Origin: Clostridiaceae bacterium | Lineage (GTDB): Bacteria; Bacillota; Clostridia; Saccharofermentanales; DTU023 | Length of the DNA: 44,641 nt | Reading direction: 5' to 3' | Assembly: GCA_012838135.1 (NCBI GenBank) | Contig: DUPV01000014.1 | Coordinates: forward strand, 1-44,641 | Shown here: positions 7,942 through 17,500 of the stretch, piece by piece | Layout of the letters: every line of letters begins with the position of its first letter | How positions within the stretch are numbered: the stretch's first letter is position 1 | The notes under the pieces: model-generated | Told to the model about the DNA's origin: nothing | The model's input: only the letters and a program-made list of their open reading frames with translations | Database searches by the model: none | Program-made: the position numbers and the translations under genes

Positions 7942-9228
7942 ATGAAAAAGACAAATGATATCTTAATCGAATCAGCAGAAATTGTTGCTGTCGGAACCGA
8001 ATTATTAATCGGTCAAACCTTAAATACCAATACTTATTATTTAGCCAATCAACTTACTTTGCTCGGTATAAATTCATACTATCAATCAGTTGTCGGAGAT
8101 AATCCGGAGCGTTTATTGGCAATGTTGAAAACTGCATTGACACGGGCAGATTTGGTGATTACCAGCGGCGGATTGGGACCTACCGCAGATGATGTAACAA
8201 TGGAGTTAGCTGCTGAAGCAGCTGGTAAAAAATTAGTTTTAGATCCGGTGAGCAAACAAAGTATTGAGGATTATTTTACCAGTATGGGCAGAACGGTATC
8301 CGATAACAATTGGAAACAAGCCATGATGCCGCAAGGTGCATTGACTATGCCCAATAATAACGGAACTGCACCAGGAGCGATTATAGTTTTTGATTATGCC
8401 GGAAAAAAGAAAGCAATTGCTTGTCTGCCGGGACCACCCGGCGAACTGGAATTGATGTTTGAACAGTCCTTAAAACCTTGGCTTGAGCGAAGAGTTAATT
8501 ATGAATTTGAACATAGGTTTTTACACATGATGGGTATCGGTGAAGCCAATGCTGAACTGGAGATTAAAGATTTAATTGAACGCCAAACAAATCCGAGCGT
8601 TGCTCCTTATGCTTCACCGGGGGAAGTATGTTTTCGGATAACTCAAAGAAAAATGCGCGGTCAGGCGGAAGCGGATTTAATTTCTCCGTTAGTTGAAGAA
8701 ATTAAAAATCGTTTAGGGCAATACATTTATGAAGACGGCGCAAGAACTTTACCCGAGATCGTATTTGCGTTATTAAAAGAAAAGAACCAAACGATCAGTT
8801 TCGCTGAATCTTGTACTGCCGGGATGATTTCAGCTAAATTCGGTGCAATAGCCGGTGTATCTGAAGTTTTTACCGGGAGCGTGGTTTCATACAGCAATAG
8901 CAGTAAAGAGCAAATTTTAGGTGTACCTTCTGCAATTTTGCAACAATACGGTGCTGTGAGCAAGGAATGTGCGGAGGCTATGGCAAGCGGTGTCAGAAAG
9001 GTAATGAATACTGATTTAGCAATATCGGTTACGGGTATTGCGGGACCTGATGGCGGTACTCCTGATAAACCGGTCGGAACAGTATTTTTAGGAGCTGATT
9101 ATCGTGGGCAACTTACTTTTGAAAAGCACATTATCAGAGGCAATCGGGAGAAAATTCGTACAGTGGCTTCTTTGCGCGCCTTTCATCTCGCTTGGCGTTG
9201 TTTAAAAGAGAAATCAGACAATAGCTGA
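7942..9228 (+). CDS. cinA: CinA family protein (MoaB-like domain plus nicotinamide-nucleotide amidase)
   Basis: The 428-residue protein has the two-domain CinA layout. The N-terminal MoaB/Mog-like COG1058 domain spans about 10-175, with VGTELLIGQTLNTNTYYLA and TSGGLGPTADDVT. The C-terminal PncC-type amidase domain spans about 265-420, with ISFAESCTAGMISAKFG, the tract EVFTGSVVSYSN and VTGIAGPDGGTPDKPVG. The family cleans up damaged pyridine nucleotides: NMN deamidation, and in some members ADP-ribose or NAD-adduct cleavage. In competent Gram-positives cinA sits just before recA, as here. The ribosome site is weak (GGAAAAAG about 10 nt upstream). A link to competence is from family knowledge only; no competence genes are in the window. 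Confidence 0.94.
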   Translation: MKKTNDILIESAEIVAVGTELLIGQTLNTNTYYLANQLTLLGINSYYQSVVGDNPERLLAMLKTALTRADLVITSGGLGPTADDVTMELAAEAAGKKLVLDPVSKQSIEDYFTSMGRTVSDNNWKQAMMPQGALTMPNNNGTAPGAIIVFDYAGKKKAIACLPGPPGELELMFEQSLKPWLERRVNYEFEHRFLHMMGIGEANAELEIKDLIERQTNPSVAPYASPGEVCFRITQRKMRGQAEADLISPLVEEIKNRLGQYIYEDGARTLPEIVFALLKEKNQTISFAESCTAGMISAKFGAIAGVSEVFTGSVVSYSNSSKEQILGVPSAILQQYGAVSKECAEAMASGVRKVMNTDLAISVTGIAGPDGGTPDKPVGTVFLGADYRGQLTFEKHIIRGNREKIRTVASLRAFHLAWRCLKEKSDNS

Positions 9229-9274
9229 AAATAGCAATAAAAGTAAAATAGCAGAACTTATAAATCCATTAAGT

Positions 9275-9375
9275 TAAAACCGTTTAAATAGTGATAATAT
9301 TGCGACTTGCTCTTTTCTGTTACAATTTTCGATTCTGTCAAATAAACAAGAGGCGGTTTTACAGATATTATCACT
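9275..9375 (+). repeat. Interleaved inverted repeats between cinA and recA
   Basis: Two inverted repeats are nested out of register. Arm A (9275-9285) pairs with 9351-9361 over 11 positions, two of them G-U as RNA. Arm B (9290-9300, AGTGATAATAT) pairs perfectly with 9365-9375. The order A-B-A'-B' means the stems would form a pseudoknot or compete in RNA. The element lies after cinA and upstream of the recA promoter. Confidence 0.6.
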
Positions 9376-9413
9376 TATTACTAGAAACAAATTGATGATT
9401 AAAACAAATATGC

Positions 9414-9441
9414 TTGACCTGTGAAAAAGTTTTGATATAAT
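9414..9441 (+). promoter_or_regulatory. recA promoter
   Basis: TTGACC (9414-9419) and a perfect TATAAT (9436-9441) are separated by 16 bp, giving a predicted start of transcription near 9448. This is one of the strongest promoters in the window. Confidence 0.75.
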
Positions 9442-9447
9442 AGAAAA

Positions 9448-9461
9448 CAAACAATTGTTCT
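9448..9461 (+). promoter_or_regulatory. Possible LexA (SOS) box at recA
   Basis: CAAACAATTGTTCT matches the Gram-positive LexA consensus CGAAC-N4-GTTCG at 8 of 10 fixed positions. It overlaps the predicted transcription start of recA, a position where LexA binding would block initiation. No lexA gene is in the window, so the assignment rests on motif and position. Confidence 0.5.
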
Positions 9462-9475
9462 ATTAGGAGGACTAT

Positions 9476-10633
9476 ATGGCAAAACGTCGCAAACAAGCAA
9501 AAAGCAAACATATTTCCAAACCGCAATCCGAAGACGAACGTCAAGAAGCATTGAGGATTGCTTTAGCAAAAATCGAGAAAGAAATGGGCAAGGGCGCAGT
9601 CATGCTTTTGGGTGACGATGATTATGATTTAGAAATCGAAACTGTGCCGACAGGTGCTTTATCTTTGGATCTTGCTTTAGGTATCGGCGGTTTGCCGAAA
9701 GGAAGAGTTGTCGAAATCTTCGGACCTGAATCATCAGGTAAAACGACGGTGGCTCTGCATGTGATCGCAGAAGCTCAAAAGGCCGGAGGAATTGCTGCTT
9801 TTGTGGATGCTGAACATGCTCTTGATCCGACTTATGCAGACAAAATTGGAGTCGATATTGATAATCTGATCATATCTCAACCGGATAACGGTGAAGAAGC
9901 ATTAGAAGTGGCAGAAGCTTTGGCGAGAAGCGGAGCGATAGATGTTATCGTCGTTGACTCGGTTGCAGCTTTAGTTCCGCGATCTGAAATTGAAGGCGAA
10001 ATGGGTGATGCAACAATGGGCGTACAAGCCAGATTGATGTCACAAGCCTTACGTAAATTATCCGGTGTACTGCATAAATCCAATACAATGATTATTTTTA
10101 TCAATCAATTAAGGGAAAAAATCGGTATTATGTTCGGGAATCCTGAAACTACAACCGGTGGTCGAGCTCTTAAATTTTATGCATCGGTCAGACTTGATGT
10201 CAGAAAAATTGAAACAATACGCGATGGACAAGATATAATCGGTTCACGGACAAGAGTCAAGGTAGTTAAAAATAAAGTTGCGCCGCCGTTCAAAGAAGCT
10301 GAATTTGATATTATTTATGGCGAAGGTATTTCTCAAGAAGGTTGCATTTTAGATTTAGCTTCAGAGATTGATATAGTGAATAAAAGCGGATCATGGTATT
10401 CCTATGGTGATGTCAGAATCGGTCAAGGCAGAGATAATGCACGTCAATGGTTGGTTGATAATCCTGAAATTATGGCTGAAATTGATGCTAAAGTTCGCGA
10501 ATATTATGAACCGGAAGACATTGATGATATTTCTGAAACAGTTGAACAAGATCAAATCAAAGACGCAAAGGATGTAAAAGACATAGAAGAGACAGATGAT
10601 CTTGACGAGTTGCTGAATTTGGACTTGGAATAA
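9476..10633 (+). CDS. recA: Recombinase RecA
   Basis: RecA forms filaments on single-stranded DNA, drives strand exchange and triggers LexA self-cleavage. The 385-residue protein has Walker A GPESSGKT at 83-90, the DAEHALDP segment, Walker [14 protein letters not shown], the DNA-binding loops ([24 protein letters not shown] split across L1, then [11 protein letters not shown]) and the [10 protein letters not shown] motif. The N terminus has a basic extension of about 12 residues ([12 protein letters not shown]), and the tail is strongly acidic, ending in [12 protein letters not shown], as in many RecA proteins. AGGAGG lies 5 nt before the ATG. The neighbours cinA and recX are the usual ones. 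Confidence 0.98.
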   Translation: MAKRRKQAKSKHISKPQSEDERQEALRIALAKIEKEMGKGAVMLLGDDDYDLEIETVPTGALSLDLALGIGGLPKGRVVEIFGPESSGKTTVALHVIAEAQKAGGIAAFVDAEHALDPTYADKIGVDIDNLIISQPDNGEEALEVAEALARSGAIDVIVVDSVAALVPRSEIEGEMGDATMGVQARLMSQALRKLSGVLHKSNTMIIFINQLREKIGIMFGNPETTTGGRALKFYASVRLDVRKIETIRDGQDIIGSRTRVKVVKNKVAPPFKEAEFDIIYGEGISQEGCILDLASEIDIVNKSGSWYSYGDVRIGQGRDNARQWLVDNPEIMAEIDAKVREYYEPEDIDDISETVEQDQIKDAKDVKDIEETDDLDELLNLDLE

Positions 10634-10647
10634 TTTATAGAAAACGA

Positions 10648-10671
10648 TGTCAAATTTAATTAAATCTGACA
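10648..10671. promoter_or_regulatory. 24-bp palindrome between recA and recX
   Basis: The sequence from TGTCA (10648-10652) to TGACA (10667-10671) is self-complementary at 11 of 12 base-pair positions with no central spacer. It lies 14 nt after the recA stop and about 55 nt before recX, just upstream of a TATGAT at 10680-10685. That fits a dimeric repressor operator better than a terminator, since no T tract follows. Confidence 0.5.
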
Positions 10672-10725
10672 ATATTCGATATGATAGAATTAAAACAGCA
10701 GAATAAAATAGCAGCAAAATAAAAA

Positions 10726-11325
10726 ATGAATCAGGAAGAATCTTTTCAAAAGCGTTTAGCTAAAGCGCAAGAAATAGTTTCACAACTCCATAAAAAATTT
10801 CCGAAAAAAGGAAAGACGAATCAAGCCTCTGATGTTTCCACCAAGCATCAAGAGGCTTATTTTACCCTGCGTCAGCGTGCAATTGAATATATCGGTATCG
10901 ATCGCGGCAGATCTTATGGTCAAGTAAAAAGAGTTTTAGAAAATTCTTTTCCGGAAAAGGCTGCCTCAAATCAACAACTTGTAGAGCAAGTTATTCAAGA
11001 TTTAATTAATGATCAATACTTGGATGAATATTTATGTGGCAGAAGAATAATCAAAAGACATTCCGGGCGTGCTCAAAAATCAAAAGAATATATCAGACAA
11101 TTAATGCTACGCAAAGGTATCAGTGAGCAGACAATCTCAGATTTGATCCTGGAAATTGCTGATGATCGAACAACTGCTGAAGCATATAGAATAATCAAGC
11201 AGGCGGAGTGGGAAATATCACAACCGGAAAAGGTGATGCGTCATTTGGCCTCCAGAGGATATTCTGCTGGTATCTGTCGAGAAATTGTGCGAAGATGGTT
11301 AGATGAAATCAGAACTTATGAATAA
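10726..11325 (+). CDS. recX: Regulatory protein RecX
   Basis: RecX binds RecA filaments and limits their growth. The 199-residue protein is almost entirely helical, with the three-helix repeats of the family. Recognisable stretches are ALRQRAIEYI-like FTLRQRAIEYIGI near residues 46-58, LVEQVIQDLINDQYLDEY, and RRIIKRHSGRAQKSKEYIRQLMLRKGI, where family members carry a basic RG-K-rich turn. The C-terminal repeat is KVMRHLASRGYSAGICREIVR. No strong Shine-Dalgarno precedes ATG 10726, so translation may be low or an in-frame later start may be used. Its end overlaps the rimO start by 8 nt, indicating co-transcription. Confidence 0.85.
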   Translation: MNQEESFQKRLAKAQEIVSQLHKKFPKKGKTNQASDVSTKHQEAYFTLRQRAIEYIGIDRGRSYGQVKRVLENSFPEKAASNQQLVEQVIQDLINDQYLDEYLCGRRIIKRHSGRAQKSKEYIRQLMLRKGISEQTISDLILEIADDRTTAEAYRIIKQAEWEISQPEKVMRHLASRGYSAGICREIVRRWLDEIRTYE

Positions 11326-12676
11326 TTTCCATATATTGTCTTTGGGTTGTCCGAAGAATGAAGTAGATGCCGAATCGATGAGCCATGCACTTAGTAATGC
11401 ATCCTTTGATTTTGCAGCTGATCCCGGTATGGCAAATTTTTTAATTGTGAATACCTGTGGTTTCATTGAACCAGCTAAAGAAGAGGCGATTTCAGCAATT
11501 TTGGATTTGGCAGAGATCAAGGAATCTAATTTAAATAAAAATCAGCCGACTTTCTTAATTGTAACCGGATGTTTGGGGCAGAGATATGCGACTGAAATAT
11601 ACCGGGAATTTCCGGAAGTCGATTTAGTATTAGGTACGGCTCAATATGATCTGATTGTCGATTCTGTTCGGCGTCTTAAGCAAGGTGAAATCTTACGCGG
11701 TACTTTACCCGGCATGCCAGGCAGTATTAAACATTTATTTAAAGGTGAGCAGGCAGCAACCGATCGATCGTATGCCTATTTGAAAATTGCAGAAGGTTGT
11801 TCCAATCGTTGTGCTTTTTGTGCTATTCCCGGTATCAGAGGTCCTTTGCTTTCAAGACCGCTTGAAGATGTTGTTGCCGAAGCTGAACTTTTAACAGAAC
11901 GCGGGTTCAAAGAGATTATTTTAATAGCTCAGGATACTACACGGTACGGTCAGGATATTTACGGAGAACCGCATTTACTGGAACTTTTAAAAAAATTGAT
12001 CAAAATTCCCGGTATCGGATTAATCCGCTTAATGTATGTTTATGGTGACGTGTTTTCTGATCAACTGATTGACTTTATTGCGGAACATCCTCAAATAGCG
12101 TCTTACATTGACTTACCGATCCAGCATGCGTCGGATGAGATTCTGAAATCTATGGGCAGAAGAGATACGAATAAACAATTGAGAGAATTAATTGCCAAAA
12201 TGCGTTTAAAGATTCATAATTTAATTATTAGAACAACTGTTTTGGTCGGATTTCCGGGTGAAACTGAACAAAACTTTGAGGAATTGAAGCAATTTATTAA
12301 AGATGTCAGATTTGATCGTTTAGGTTGTTTTGTTTTTTCTCCGGAAGAGGGTACTCGGGCATATAAAATGACTGACTTACCACCGCGTGAAATTGCTGAA
12401 GCAAGACATGATCAAATTATGAGTTTACAGAAGACAATTTCTTTGGCAAAAAATCAAGAGCGGATAGGGCAGATCTATCAGGTTTTACTTGAAGATATCA
12501 GTTCAGACGGATTGTTTTTTGTCGGACGCAGTTATGGTGAAGCACCGGAAATTGACCCGAGCATTTATGTTTTGGCTCAAACAGCGGAGATTAAAGTCGG
12601 CGATATTGTCAATGTGAAAATTATCGATGCTGATGATTATGATCTAACAGGAGTTAGTGTTCATGAATTTACCTAA
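11318..12676 (+). CDS. rimO: Ribosomal protein uS12 methylthiotransferase RimO
   Basis: RimO is a radical-SAM enzyme that puts a methylthio group on the conserved Asp of ribosomal protein S12. The N-terminal UPF0004 domain begins ILSLGCPKNEVDAESM and holds the auxiliary cluster cysteines (in GCPKN, NTCGF and TGCLGQR). The radical-SAM CxxxCxxC is in EGCSNRCAFCAIPGIRG, and a C-terminal TRAM domain covers the last ~65 residues. GCPKNEVD and AIPGIRG favour RimO over MiaB. The frame is open from ATG 11303, but ATG 11318 puts the conserved N terminus in the usual place (452 residues) and overlaps recX by only 8 nt. The 3' end overlaps pgsA. Confidence 0.95.
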   Translation: MNNFHILSLGCPKNEVDAESMSHALSNASFDFAADPGMANFLIVNTCGFIEPAKEEAISAILDLAEIKESNLNKNQPTFLIVTGCLGQRYATEIYREFPEVDLVLGTAQYDLIVDSVRRLKQGEILRGTLPGMPGSIKHLFKGEQAATDRSYAYLKIAEGCSNRCAFCAIPGIRGPLLSRPLEDVVAEAELLTERGFKEIILIAQDTTRYGQDIYGEPHLLELLKKLIKIPGIGLIRLMYVYGDVFSDQLIDFIAEHPQIASYIDLPIQHASDEILKSMGRRDTNKQLRELIAKMRLKIHNLIIRTTVLVGFPGETEQNFEELKQFIKDVRFDRLGCFVFSPEEGTRAYKMTDLPPREIAEARHDQIMSLQKTISLAKNQERIGQIYQVLLEDISSDGLFFVGRSYGEAPEIDPSIYVLAQTAEIKVGDIVNVKIIDADDYDLTGVSVHEFT

Positions 12677-13259
12677 TCGTTTAACAATTTTGAGGATGAT
12701 CCTCGTTCCGTTCGTGATTTTATTTATGATACCGATCAACGGTTGGACATTTTGGAATGAATTTGTTGCAAGCCAAACGGCACATATTATTGCTTTAATA
12801 CTATTTTGTATAGCTTCACTGACTGATTTTCTCGACGGTTATATTTCCCGTAAATATAATTTGGTTACCAATATGGGAAAGTTTTTAGATCCTATTGCTG
12901 ATAAGTTATTGGTTATTTCGACATTTACAGCATTGGTTCAACTCAACAGGATACATTCTTTCGTTGTAGTAATTGTTCTGGCACGTGAATTGGTTGTAAC
13001 CGGCCTTAGGTTGTTAGCAGTGGAACAAGGTAAAGTTATTGCTGCCAGTGTGTGGGGAAAAGCCAAAACTACAACCCAAATCATTGCAATCATTTGGTTG
13101 ATGCTTGAACCGATTATTTACATGGCAAATCCTTTGATCGCAGCGTCTCATACCTTACAAATAATAGGTGATATTTTAGTTTTGCTTTCAGTAATCTTGA
13201 CTTTAATCAGCGGTTTAGATTATTTATTTAAGAATATAGAAATTTTGAGAAAGGCATAA
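12663..13259 (+). CDS. pgsA: CDP-diacylglycerol-glycerol-3-phosphate 3-phosphatidyltransferase PgsA
   Basis: PgsA makes phosphatidylglycerol phosphate, the committed step to anionic phospholipids. The protein has about five membrane segments and the CDP-alcohol phosphotransferase motif D-x2-DG-x2-(A/S)R-x8-G-x3-D-x3-D, seen here from TDFLDGYISRK to DPIAD; the usual Ala is Ser. AGGAG (12649-12653) lies 9 nt before ATG 12663, whereas GTG 12657 is only 3 nt away, so 12663 is preferred; MNLPNRLTILR is the typical family N terminus. The gene overlaps rimO by 14 nt, so it is translationally coupled to it. Confidence 0.95.
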   Translation: MNLPNRLTILRMILVPFVILFMIPINGWTFWNEFVASQTAHIIALILFCIASLTDFLDGYISRKYNLVTNMGKFLDPIADKLLVISTFTALVQLNRIHSFVVVIVLARELVVTGLRLLAVEQGKVIAASVWGKAKTTTQIIAIIWLMLEPIIYMANPLIAASHTLQIIGDILVLLSVILTLISGLDYLFKNIEILRKA

Positions 13260-13338
13260 TTTGGCAAATAACGATTAAGAGGTTTTTAACTAATTCAAGT
13301 TATGTTTTAATGAATTTAAGCATTCACATTTAATAAAC

Positions 13339-13367
13339 TTGACACATCCGTTTTTTTTGTTTACAAA
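13339..13367 (+). promoter_or_regulatory. Probable acpP promoter
   Basis: A perfect TTGACA (13339-13344) is followed after 17 bp by TACAAA (13362-13367, 4 of 6 to TATAAT). The predicted start near 13374 gives a leader of about 40 nt. A run of eight T residues fills the spacer. No FapR-type palindrome was recognised. Confidence 0.55.
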
Positions 13368-13414
13368 TATATGCGTAATATAAATATTAATTACAAATTT
13401 TTGTGGAGGTAAAT

Positions 13415-13657
13415 ATGTCTACTGAAGATATTTTTGAACAGGTAAAACAACTTTTAGTTGATCAATTAGGTGTAGATGAAGATTCTATTTCAATGGATTC
13501 TGATTTTATTGATGACTTAAATGCGGATTCTTTGGATATTGTTGATTTAATAATTACTTTAGAATCTGAATATGACATTTCTATTCCTGATGAAGATGCA
13601 CAGCGTTTAAAAACTGTCGGCGATGCGGTTGATTTTATCGTTGAAAATGCTGAATAA
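13415..13657 (+). CDS. acpP: Acyl carrier protein
   Basis: ACP carries growing acyl chains on a 4'-phosphopantetheine attached to Ser39 in the [12 protein letters not shown] motif. The 80-residue, strongly acidic four-helix protein has typical length and composition. GGAGG (13405-13409) is 5 nt before ATG 13415; the upstream GTG at 13403 overlaps that site and is rejected as the start. It has its own promoter and a strong terminator, so it is probably monocistronic and highly expressed. plsX and the fab genes that often precede it are absent here. Confidence 0.97.
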   Translation: MSTEDIFEQVKQLLVDQLGVDEDSISMDSDFIDDLNADSLDIVDLIITLESEYDISIPDEDAQRLKTVGDAVDFIVENAE

Positions 13658-13707
13658 AATATAACTATTGTCAAAACAAATTAACATTAACAATGTTTAG
13701 TTAATCA

Positions 13708-13731
13708 GGGATACTTTGGTATCCCTTTTTT
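13708..13731 (+). terminator. Rho-independent terminator of acpP
   Basis: A 7-bp GC-containing stem GGGATAC/GTATCCC (13708-13714 and 13719-13725) with a 4-nt loop is followed by six T residues. It is the clearest intrinsic terminator in the window. Confidence 0.9.
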
Positions 13732-13753
13732 CTGTACTTGATCGGGGGACAAT

Positions 13754-14485
13754 ATGGAAAAACAAAGAAATTTTTGCGAAAAAAACAAGATTACCATTAA
13801 AAATGAAGAGTTAATAAAATCTGCTTTGACTCATTCAACTTATGCTTATGAGAATAGTGAAGAGGTTAAATATGATAATGAGCGTTTGGAATATTTAGGT
13901 GATGCGGTATTACAGTTAACGATCAGCGATGCATTGTTTCATTTGAAACCGGCGCTTGATGAAGGCTTGATGACCAAGTACAGAGCTTTAATAGTTTGCG
14001 AAGATACATTGGCTCAAGTTGCTGAAGATATAAATTTGGGTGAATATCTTTATTTAGGTAAAGGCGAAGAAATGACCGGCGGACGTGAGAAAGCTTCGAA
14101 TTTATCCAATGCATTAGAAGCAGTTTTCGGTGCAATATATTTAGATCAAGGGTTTGGTTATGTTCGAACAAAAATAATCGAATTGCTGCAAAAATATATT
14201 CATTTAGCTGTTTCAGGTAAGTTGGTTTATGATTTCAAGAGCAGATTGCTGGAAATGGTTCAGGCAACTAAAGGTAGCAGTACGATGAATTTTGAAATTA
14301 TTGCAGAAGAAGGACCTGTTCATGACAGAACTTATACGGCTGCAGTAAATGTCGATGAACAAAAAGTTGCTACCGGGCAAGGTTCAAGCAAAAAACTTGC
14401 GGAACAGGCAGCAGCGAAACAAGCCTTACAATTATTATCATGCGATGATGACGGTTGTTATCTGGTTGCTGATAAAGCAAATTAG
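13754..14485 (+). CDS. rnc: Ribonuclease III
   Basis: RNase III cuts double-stranded RNA in rRNA precursors and structured mRNAs. The 243-residue protein has the signature NERLEYLGDAVLQLTISD (about residues 41-58), the second acidic cluster in NALEAVFGAIYLDQGF, and a C-terminal double-stranded RNA binding domain (about 160-230; DFKSRLLEMVQ, VHDRTYTAAV, GSSKKLAEQAAAKQAL). A GGGGGA site precedes the ATG. The order rnc-smc-ftsY is conserved in Firmicutes. Confidence 0.97.
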   Translation: MEKQRNFCEKNKITIKNEELIKSALTHSTYAYENSEEVKYDNERLEYLGDAVLQLTISDALFHLKPALDEGLMTKYRALIVCEDTLAQVAEDINLGEYLYLGKGEEMTGGREKASNLSNALEAVFGAIYLDQGFGYVRTKIIELLQKYIHLAVSGKLVYDFKSRLLEMVQATKGSSTMNFEIIAEEGPVHDRTYTAAVNVDEQKVATGQGSSKKLAEQAAAKQALQLLSCDDDGCYLVADKAN

Positions 14486-14508
14486 CAGGAGTTTTCAGGA
14501 ATAATAAT

Positions 14509-14531
14509 TGAGAAGATTTTATATCTTCTCA
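14509..14531 (+). repeat. Short hairpin in the rnc-smc gap
   Basis: A perfect 9-bp stem (TGAGAAGAT at 14509-14517, complement at 14523-14531) has a 5-nt loop. No T tract follows, so it does not look like a terminator. It lies 32 nt upstream of the smc GTG and could shape the smc leader or act as an RNA processing site. Confidence 0.5.
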
Positions 14532-14563
14532 CGATAAATGATTAGAAACAGGATTTGTAACAG

Positions 14564-17500
14564 GTGTATCTTAAGTCCCTCAGTATGCAAGGATTTAAAT
14601 CCTTCCCGGATCAAACATTAATTGAATTTCATCCGGGAATAACTGCAATAGTCGGACCGAACGGTTCCGGTAAATCTAATATAACGGATGCTATTCGTTG
14701 GGTATTAGGTGAACAAAGTGTGAAAACTTTACGCGGTGCACGTATGGAAGATGTTATTTTTAATGGTACTGAAACCAGACGTCAACTTGGATTTGCAGAA
14801 GTTACAATCACTTTCGACAATAAGGATCACTACATTCCACTGGATTATGAAACTGTCGAAGTTACCAGACGCTATTATCGCTCGGGCGACAGTGAGTACT
14901 TAATCAATAAAGTCCAATGCAGATTAAAAGATATTCGAGAATTATTCCTTGATACGGGAATCGGTCGTGACGGTTATTCAATTATCGGTCAAGGCAGAAT
15001 TGATCAAATACTGAGTGATAATTCGGAAGAAAGACGTAAAGTTTTTGATGAAGCTGCCGGAATTGTGAAATTCAAAATACGCAAAAGAGATGCCGAACGA
15101 AAACTGGAAAGAACGGAGCAAAATTTAGTTCGTATTGAAGACATTGTCCAAGAAATTGCTCAACGACTTGATCCTTTGGAAAAGCAAGCAGAGAAAACTA
15201 AAATCTACCAAAAACTTTCACGCGAAGTCAGAGATACCGATATCGGCTTAAATCTTTATGATATCAAGCGCAATCAAATTGAATACGAAAAAAGCAAGCA
15301 AGTATCAGATGATCTTTCTGAAGATTTGGAAACAGCCAGGAAGCTAGCGCAAACACTGAAAAATGATTATCAGAAATATGAAAAGAATTTAGCCGAAATC
15401 GATCGGGAAATTGAAACAAAACGTTTGCAGCAATCCGTACAGAATGCTGATTTAGCCGAATTGGGCGAAAAAAGAGCAATTGGCAAAGAGCGTAAGCGTT
15501 CTCTTAAACTGCAAATAGAATCCAATCTTAATCAACAATCTGAACTGAAAATCGAAGAACGTTTACTGGACGGAGATCTTGAACAAAAGCAAATTCAGAA
15601 TAAAAAATTGACTGAAGAAATTGCAGAATTAACTAAAAGCTTTGAATCTGCAACTAAAGTTGTGACTGCTCAGAAGCAAGAGCTGAATCAGCTAAATGAT
15701 CAAATTGAAAAAATTGGCCGTGAATTAAAACAAAAGCAGGATCAAATCTTTAATTTAAAAAATTCCACCACTTCATATTCTCAGGAAATTATTTTTGTTG
15801 CTGAACAAATTTCTTTACTTGAAACGGAAATTAAAAATTTAAATTTGAAAATGCTTGATATTCAGACTAAACATCATGAAAAAACTCAGGAATATAAAAA
15901 CGAACAAGAGTCTTTTGCATTAACAAACTCGGATTTGATTATTGCACGCCAAAAAACAGAAAAGGTCAGAGCGGAGTTGCTTGATTTAGATCAGACAAAA
16001 CAGCAGTTAACTAATGAACTTAACAATTCACAATACCGCTTAAAAACTTTACAGGAACTTGAAGCTAGCAGAGAAGGATTTCATCAAGCTGTTAAGGCCA
16101 TTATGCAAAAAGTTGAAAGCGAAGATGAATTTGGCGCGGGTATTCATGGTCCGTTAGCAGAATTAATCAATGTTCCGCAAAAATATGAAAAAGCAATTGA
16201 AGTAACATTGGGTGCAGCTTTACATAATATTGTTACTTCGACCAAAGCAGATGCTTCACGCATGATAGAATGGCTCAAGCAAACAAGATCCGGTCGTGAA
16301 ACTTTTTTACCGTTGGATACAATCAGAGCTCGATATGTTTCAGAACATGATCTCAAGCGAATTGAACAACAATCGGGTTTCTTAAGTATCGCTTCAACCA
16401 TAGTAGGTTTTTCTGAAGAATACACTGAAATTATCGGACAGTTGTTAGGAAGAGTGATTATTGCAGAGAATCTGGAGCAAGCTCTTAAGATATCAGCTGA
16501 AATCCGACAAAAATATAAGGTTGTAACTTTGGCCGGGGATATAGTTCAAGTTGGCGGATCAATGACCGGCGGTCAAGATAAAAAACAATCTCCGGGTTTA
16601 CTGCGGAGAAATCGTGAAATTACTGAATACCAACAGAAGATTAGTGAACTGGACAATAAAATTAACTCCAATAATTCAGCTATTGAAAAGAAAACTTCAC
16701 AACTTATTGCTATGGGACAAATCCAAGCTGATTTGGAAAAAAGCTATCTGGAAAAAGAAAAGTATCTTTATCAACTGGCAACGTTAACTGAACAGATTAT
16801 GCATGAGCTTGAGCAAGTGAAACAAGAGTTGAATAATAAAACCGACAATTTAGATAAATATCGAGTTAGAACAGAACAAGTAACACAGAAAAAACTCGAA
16901 ACTGAAACTGATTTAACACAAGCCGAACAAATTCAAAGCGAGTTGTCTGACAAATTGGAAGCCTTGCAACAATCGCAGTCAGCTGCAAATCAAAAGTTCC
17001 AGGAACTTCAGGATCAATTGATTGCCTTGAACATTTCACTGCAGACAAAAAAAGAATCACAAGCAAATTTTGCCGCTTTAGCGGAGCAGGCAAAGCTTGA
17101 TTTTACTTCGCAAAAAAGCAGACAAGAAAATCTTGCAAAACAGACAGATGATTTAAAACATGAGTTGGAAAAACTTTCTGAACAAATTGTTGAATATGAA
17201 AACAGATACCAGAATATTGAAAAAGAACTTTCTTATTTGTCGGAAGCAATTAATCATAAGCAACAAGAAAGAAGTCAAATCGAAAAGCAACAACATGATC
17301 TTTTTACTAAAGTGGAACTTCAAGCCGATCAGGTTTCAAATTTGCAATTACAACTGGAACGTTCCCGCCAAAGAACAGAGAGATTGGAGCAGAGTATAGC
17401 TTCAGCTAAAAATCATATTTGGGAAAACTATGAGATTACATACATTGAGATCAAACAAGAAGAATATCCGATTGAAAATATTACAGAGGCAAGAGAAACC

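Noticed and set aside
13260-13414. FapR or FabT operator upstream of acpP
   Set aside because: No TTAGTACC-type or FabT-type palindrome is present around the TTGACA promoter.
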